Source of the DNA: Aldehydirespirator sp965205155
Lineage (GTDB): Bacteria > Actinomycetota > Acidimicrobiia > Acidimicrobiales > Aldehydirespiratoraceae
DNA: 64,000 nucleotides
Reading direction: 5' to 3'
NCBI GenBank assembly: GCA_965205155.1
Contig: OZ242033.1
Coordinates: forward strand, 3,224,001-3,288,000
Shown here: positions 60,532-64,000 of the stretch, piece after piece
How positions within the stretch are numbered: the first letter of the stretch is position 1
How the letters are laid out: each line of letters starts with the position of its first letter
Position numbers and translations under genes: made by a program
The notes under the pieces: model-generated
What the model was told of the DNA's origin: nothing
The model's database searches: none
What the model saw: only the letters and a program-made list of their open reading frames with translations

Positions 60532-61362
60532 TCAGCCTTCGTAGGTGTCCACGCCGGCCATTGCGGCCCGGCGGACCGCGGCGTCGTCGCTGCCGGTCCA
60601 TGAGATGACGATGTCCCCGAACGTGGTCGCCTGCTGGACGTCGGCCAATCCCTGCTTGACCAGTTCGAGCACGGCCAGGAACCGCACGACCAGTTCCAGG
60701 CGGTCGTCGATGCCCTCGGTCAGGCGCCGGAACGTGGCCCGCGGGTGGATGGTCAACTCCTCGATCAGTTCGGCTACGGCGTCGCCCACGGTCAGCGAGA
60801 TCGGGGTGATGTGGGTGGTGTCCACCTGCGGTGCCGCCCGGGGGGAGGCGGCCCGCAGGTAGGCGGTGCGGACATCGGTGGGAGACACTCCCTCCAGCAC
60901 TGCTGGAGCCAGCATGAGCCAGCGCTCCTCGGTGATGCCGACATTGCGCGGACGGCTGCGGGCTGCCTCCTCGAGGAGCCGCCGCAGCGTCTGGGACGCG
61001 TCCCGGAACGTGCTGCACTCCAGGAGGCGGGCCAGCAGCAGGTCCCGCTCGGAGATCGCTTCCAGTTCGTCGTCGAGATCCACGGCGGCCTCGGCGGGCA
61101 GCAGGCGCTTGACCTTCATCTCGACCAGGGTCGCGGCTATCAACAGGAACTCGGTGGCCGTCTCCAGGTCGCACTCCGGCACCTGCTCGATCTCAGCCAG
61201 GAAGGCGTCGGTGATGCGGGCGATGGCGATGTCGTATATCTCCACCTGCTCGCGCAGGATGAGCTGCAGCAGCACCTCGAACGGTCCGCTGTAGGCGGGC
61301 GTGGACACCTGGTAGCCGGTCGGCGGGCCGCCGTGAGCGAGCGCGGACGCCTGGTAAGCCAT
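60532..61362 (-). CDS. scpA: Segregation and condensation protein A
   Basis: 276 aa. Kleisin of the SMC condensin complex. N-terminal FEVLLQLILREQVEIYDIAI and EFLLIAATLVEMKVKRLLP bind SMC. The C-terminal winged helix has VVRFLAVLELVKQGLADVQQ. ATG at 61362 is divergent from trpS with only 33 bp between them, so the two promoters must overlap the genes or each other. Confidence 0.95.
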   Translation of the reverse strand: MAYQASALAHGGPPTGYQVSTPAYSGPFEVLLQLILREQVEIYDIAIARITDAFLAEIEQVPECDLETATEFLLIAATLVEMKVKRLLPAEAAVDLDDELEAISERDLLLARLLECSTFRDASQTLRRLLEEAARSRPRNVGITEERWLMLAPAVLEGVSPTDVRTAYLRAASPRAAPQVDTTHITPISLTVGDAVAELIEELTIHPRATFRRLTEGIDDRLELVVRFLAVLELVKQGLADVQQATTFGDIVISWTGSDDAAVRRAAMAGVDTYEG

Positions 61363-61395
61363 CAGCTTGAGATTAGTCCCGTACCATGGCGGGCC

Positions 61396-62376
61396 ATGAC
61401 CAGGGTCCTTTCCGGCATCCAGCCCAGCGGTGACCTGCACCTGGGGAACTACCTGGGCGCGATCCGCAACTGGGCGAGGATCCAGCACACCGCGGACGCC
61501 TTCCACCCCGTCGTGGACCTCCACGCCGTGACCGTTCCCCAGGAGCCCGGGGAGCTGGGCCGGGCGACGTTGCGGATGTCGCAGATGCTGATGGCCGCCG
61601 GCCTGGACCCGGAGGTCTGCACGATCTTCGTGCAGAGCCACGTGAGGGAGCACACCGAGTGCGCCTGGCTGCTGGAGTGCACCGTGTCGTTCGGCGAGCT
61701 GAGCCGGATGACCCAGTTCAAGGACAAGTCGGACCAGCAGAAGTTCATCTCGGCCGGGCTGTTCACCTACCCCGCGCTCCAGGCGGCCGACATCGTGCTG
61801 TACGACGCCGACGAGGTGCCGGTGGGCGCCGACCAGCGCCAGCACATCGAGCTGACCCGCGACATCGCGGCGCGGTTCAACTCACGCTACGGCGAGACCT
61901 TCAAGCTGCCCGCCGCCGTGGTCCCCGCGGCCGGGGCCCGGGTCATGGACCTCCAGAGCCCCACCAACAAGATGTCCAAGTCCCAGGACTCGCCCCGGGG
62001 CACCGTGGACATCCTCGATGACCCGTCGGTCATCACTCGCAAGATCAAGTCGGCCGTCACCGACAGCGAATCCGAGGTCCGCTACGACATCCAGGCCAAG
62101 CCCGGGGTGTCGAACCTGCTGTCGATACTGGGGGCGGCCACCGGCCGCTCGCCGGAGGAAGTCGCCGACGGCTACTCCATGTACGGGCCGCTGAAGGCGG
62201 ACACGGCCGAGGCGGTCGTCGAGCTGCTGCGTCCCATTCAGGTCCGCTTCGCCGAACTGGAGGCCGACCCGGCCGAGACGTCGCGGCTGCTCCGGGTCGG
62301 CGCCGACAAGGCCCGGGCCATCGCGTCCGTCACCCTGGAGCGGGCCCGATCCAACATCGGCCTGCTCGCCCCCTAG
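61396..62376 (+). CDS. trpS: Tryptophanyl-tRNA synthetase
   Basis: 326 aa, class I. The HIGH motif is HLGN in GIQPSGDLHLGNYLGAI, and the KMSKS motif is intact in SPTNKMSKSQDS. It charges tRNA-Trp. ATG at 61396 begins at the conserved TRVLSGIQPSG; the frame is open upstream but that stretch is antisense to scpA. Repeat A10 begins 7 bp after the stop. Confidence 0.96.
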   Translation: MTRVLSGIQPSGDLHLGNYLGAIRNWARIQHTADAFHPVVDLHAVTVPQEPGELGRATLRMSQMLMAAGLDPEVCTIFVQSHVREHTECAWLLECTVSFGELSRMTQFKDKSDQQKFISAGLFTYPALQAADIVLYDADEVPVGADQRQHIELTRDIAARFNSRYGETFKLPAAVVPAAGARVMDLQSPTNKMSKSQDSPRGTVDILDDPSVITRKIKSAVTDSESEVRYDIQAKPGVSNLLSILGAATGRSPEEVADGYSMYGPLKADTAEAVVELLRPIQVRFAELEADPAETSRLLRVGADKARAIASVTLERARSNIGLLAP

Positions 62377-62382
62377 CGGCCA

Positions 62383-62472
62383 AGAGGCCGAGCCGATAGG
62401 CGAGCGAATCCGGCTCATACGGGCGAGGCCGTGGCCCGAGCGGCCCGTGAGCGCAGCGAACAAGAGCGGGAG
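62383..62472 (+). repeat. Interspersed 3'-end element, copy A10
   Basis: Full-length copy in trpS sense between the convergent trpS and xerD. Both ends are intact: AGAGGCCGAG at 62383 and a core ending AACAAGAGCGGGA at 62472. Confidence 0.87.
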
Positions 62473-62518
62473 ACACCCCCTCGCAACGCGACAGGTTTGT
62501 CCCCAATCCGCGCACGTT

Positions 62519-63472
62519 CTAAGCGGCGGCGCGGGGGTGGGCGGCCCGGTAGACGGCCCGGAGGCGCTCGGACGACACCCGGGTGTAGATCTGGGTGGTG
62601 GAGACCGAGGCGTGGCCGAGCATCTCCTGCACGATGCGTATGTCGGCGCCGCCGTCGAGCATGTGGGTCGCGCAGGAGTGGCGCAGCACGTGGGGGGTCA
62701 GCAGCGACCCGATCCCGGCCCGATCCCCGTGGCGGCGCACGATGAGCCACAGCCCCTGGCGGCTCAGACGCCCGCCCCGGCGGTTGAGGAACACCGCCTC
62801 GGCGTCGCCGCGGCGGGCCCAGCGGTCCGGCTCCAGCGCGCCGCGGCCCGCGGGCGACAGCCACCTCTCCAGCGACTCTGCCGCGCACCGGCCCAGCGGC
62901 ACGATCCGCTCCTTGGCGCCCTTCCCGGTGACCCGGACCAGGCCGTCATGGAGGTCCACGTCGGGAAGCGACAACGAGCCGGCCTCCGAGATCCGGCAGC
63001 CCGTGCCGTAGAGCAGCTCCAGCACGGCGCGGTCGCGGCGGTCGTGCGGATCATCGCCGACGACGGCATCCATCAGCGAGACGACCTGCGCTACCGACAG
63101 GGCCTTGGGGAGGCCCCGGGGCAGGCTCGGGATCTCCACATCGGCGGCGGGGTCGTCCACCCGATGGCCCTCGGCTACGAGGAACCGGTGCAGCCCCCTC
63201 ACCGACACCAGCGTCCTGGTGACGGAGGCCGGGGCCAGGCCGTCATGCTGGAGGCCCCGGACGAAGGCGATCACGTCGCCTGCCCCGACGTCGTCGAGGC
63301 TGCGCCTGCCGCCGGCAACATGACGCTGGTAGCGAACCAGGTCCCGCCGGTAGGCCTCTATCGTGCGCGGGGACCGGCCCCGCTCCACCGCCAGCCAGGC
63401 CAGGAACTCCTCGGCCCTGGCGTCCAGACTCGCCTCGGCGGGCGGGGCGGCCGGCGGGGCCGAAGGGCTCAT
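62519..63472 (-). CDS. xerD: Site-specific tyrosine recombinase XerD
   Basis: 317 aa. N-terminal SAM-like core-binding domain (EFLAWLAVERGRSPRTIEAY). Catalytic residues: Arg in LYGTGCRISEAGSL, Lys in GKGAKERIVPLG, His-x-x-Arg in TPHVLRHSCATHML, His in MLGHASVSTTQIYTRV with the Tyr nucleophile. It resolves chromosome dimers with XerC at dif. Chromosomal rather than mobile, judging from the nudix-xerD-scpA order usual in actinobacteria. The start overlaps the Nudix stop by ATGA. Confidence 0.93.
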   Translation of the reverse strand: MSPSAPPAAPPAEASLDARAEEFLAWLAVERGRSPRTIEAYRRDLVRYQRHVAGGRRSLDDVGAGDVIAFVRGLQHDGLAPASVTRTLVSVRGLHRFLVAEGHRVDDPAADVEIPSLPRGLPKALSVAQVVSLMDAVVGDDPHDRRDRAVLELLYGTGCRISEAGSLSLPDVDLHDGLVRVTGKGAKERIVPLGRCAAESLERWLSPAGRGALEPDRWARRGDAEAVFLNRRGGRLSRQGLWLIVRRHGDRAGIGSLLTPHVLRHSCATHMLDGGADIRIVQEMLGHASVSTTQIYTRVSSERLRAVYRAAHPRAAA

Positions 63473-64000
63473 TGATCGAGCCGGCGCAGAGCTAGGAGCA
63501 CGCCGATGATGGTCTTGGCGTCGCGGATCTCGCCGGTGTCGATCAGGGCCTCGGCCTCTTGCAGGCTGACGCGCTCCACGGTCATCCACTCCTCCTCGGC
63601 CCCGTCGGGCGCGCGGGGCACGGGGCGAAGCCCGGTGGCCAGAAAGACGTGGGACAGCTCGTCGCAGAATCCGGGCGAGTTGAAGAACGTCCCGAGCTCC
63701 TCCAGCGACTCGCAGGCCAGACCGGCCTCCTCGGCGAGCTCGCGGCGGGCCGTGCCCGCGGGATCCTCACCGCCCACGTCCCGGGTGCCGGCCGGGATCT
63801 CCAGCAGCTCGCTCTCCACCGGGGTGCGGTACTGCCGCAGCAGCACGACCTCGCCGCCCTCGACCGCCACTACCGCCACCGCGCCGCGGTGGTGGACCAC
63901 ATCCCTCGTCATGCGCCCGCCGTCGGGGGTGGCGAAGACGCTCTCGGTCAGCCGCACGACCCGGCCGGCGTGGATCTCGCGCTCGCTGACCTTCCGGAAG
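63469..64000 (-). CDS. Nudix hydrolase (ADP-ribose pyrophosphatase-like), 5' end outside window
   Basis: At least 177 aa; the frame is open to the right edge with family-like sequence (SEREIHAGRVVRLTE), so the start lies outside. The Nudix box is intact: GEDPAGTARRELAEEAGLAC after EIPAGTRDVG. The loop PGFCDELSHVFLATGL is typical of ADP-ribose pyrophosphatases. It hydrolyses ADP-ribose or similar nucleotide diphosphates. Adjacent to xerD as in many actinobacteria. Confidence 0.9.
   Translation of the reverse strand, partial: FRKVSEREIHAGRVVRLTESVFATPDGGRMTRDVVHHRGAVAVVAVEGGEVVLLRQYRTPVESELLEIPAGTRDVGGEDPAGTARRELAEEAGLACESLEELGTFFNSPGFCDELSHVFLATGLRPVPRAPDGAEEEWMTVERVSLQEAEALIDTGEIRDAKTIIGVLLALRRLDQ

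Overview
This window looks like the chromosome of a high-GC actinobacterium, probably of the Acidimicrobiia type. The support is the very high G+C, frequent GTG/TTG starts, a class II (plant-type) DAHP synthase, a LytR_C wall protein, and long co-directional housekeeping runs whose neighbours overlap by ATGA, GTGA or TGATG. The species is not identifiable from the sequence alone.

Layout. 1-6.6 kb: a cut-off propeller-like gene, an IF-2B-like protein, a thioredoxin-like protein, class I fumarase, and the rsfS/LCP-like/nadD cluster. 6.6-15.6 kb: a promoter and sigma-70 factor followed by class II DAHP synthase, a CoxE-like VWA protein with its MoxR ATPase, proA, murJ and pspA. 15.6-16.2 kb: a DUF4160/DUF2442 pair. 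16.5-30.7 kb: a lower-GC island of six large genes in two convergent, translationally coupled operons. 30.9-48.1 kb: a long leftward run mreBCD-mrdA-rodA-radical SAM pair-rne/rng-rplU-rpmA-obgE-proB, preceded by ndk, folC, clpX, clpP and tig. 50.2-53.9 kb: tRNA-Gly(UCC), a metallo-beta-lactamase protein, a methyltransferase, an HTH protein and a P-loop protein. 54-64 kb: ispH, then the plsC-cmk-aroA-tyrA-rluB-scpB-scpA cluster, trpS, xerD and a Nudix hydrolase cut by the window edge.

The island is the main discovery candidate. Rightward it encodes a 949-aa unknown protein, a 368-aa unknown protein, a roughly 1,850-aa SF2 helicase with a C-terminal DUF1998 zinc module (DruE-like), and a Cas4/AddB-like PD-(D/E)XK nuclease with an apparent Fe-S cluster. 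Leftward it encodes a MORC/MutL-like GHKL ATPase coupled to a 639-aa DUF4338 (DruA-like) protein. I read this as a Druantia-related anti-phage system with extra ATPase and nuclease parts. No methyltransferase is visible inside it. It sits between proB and proA, which normally lie next to each other.

The chromosome around it is rich in small repeats. There is a ten-copy interspersed element placed at gene 3' ends, nearly always in the transcription sense, and a two-copy hairpin element with a compensatory base change. Short tandem duplications straddle stop codons (clpP, the methyltransferase, aroA/cmk, cmk/plsC), and at cmk they have created chains of overlapping mini-ORFs.
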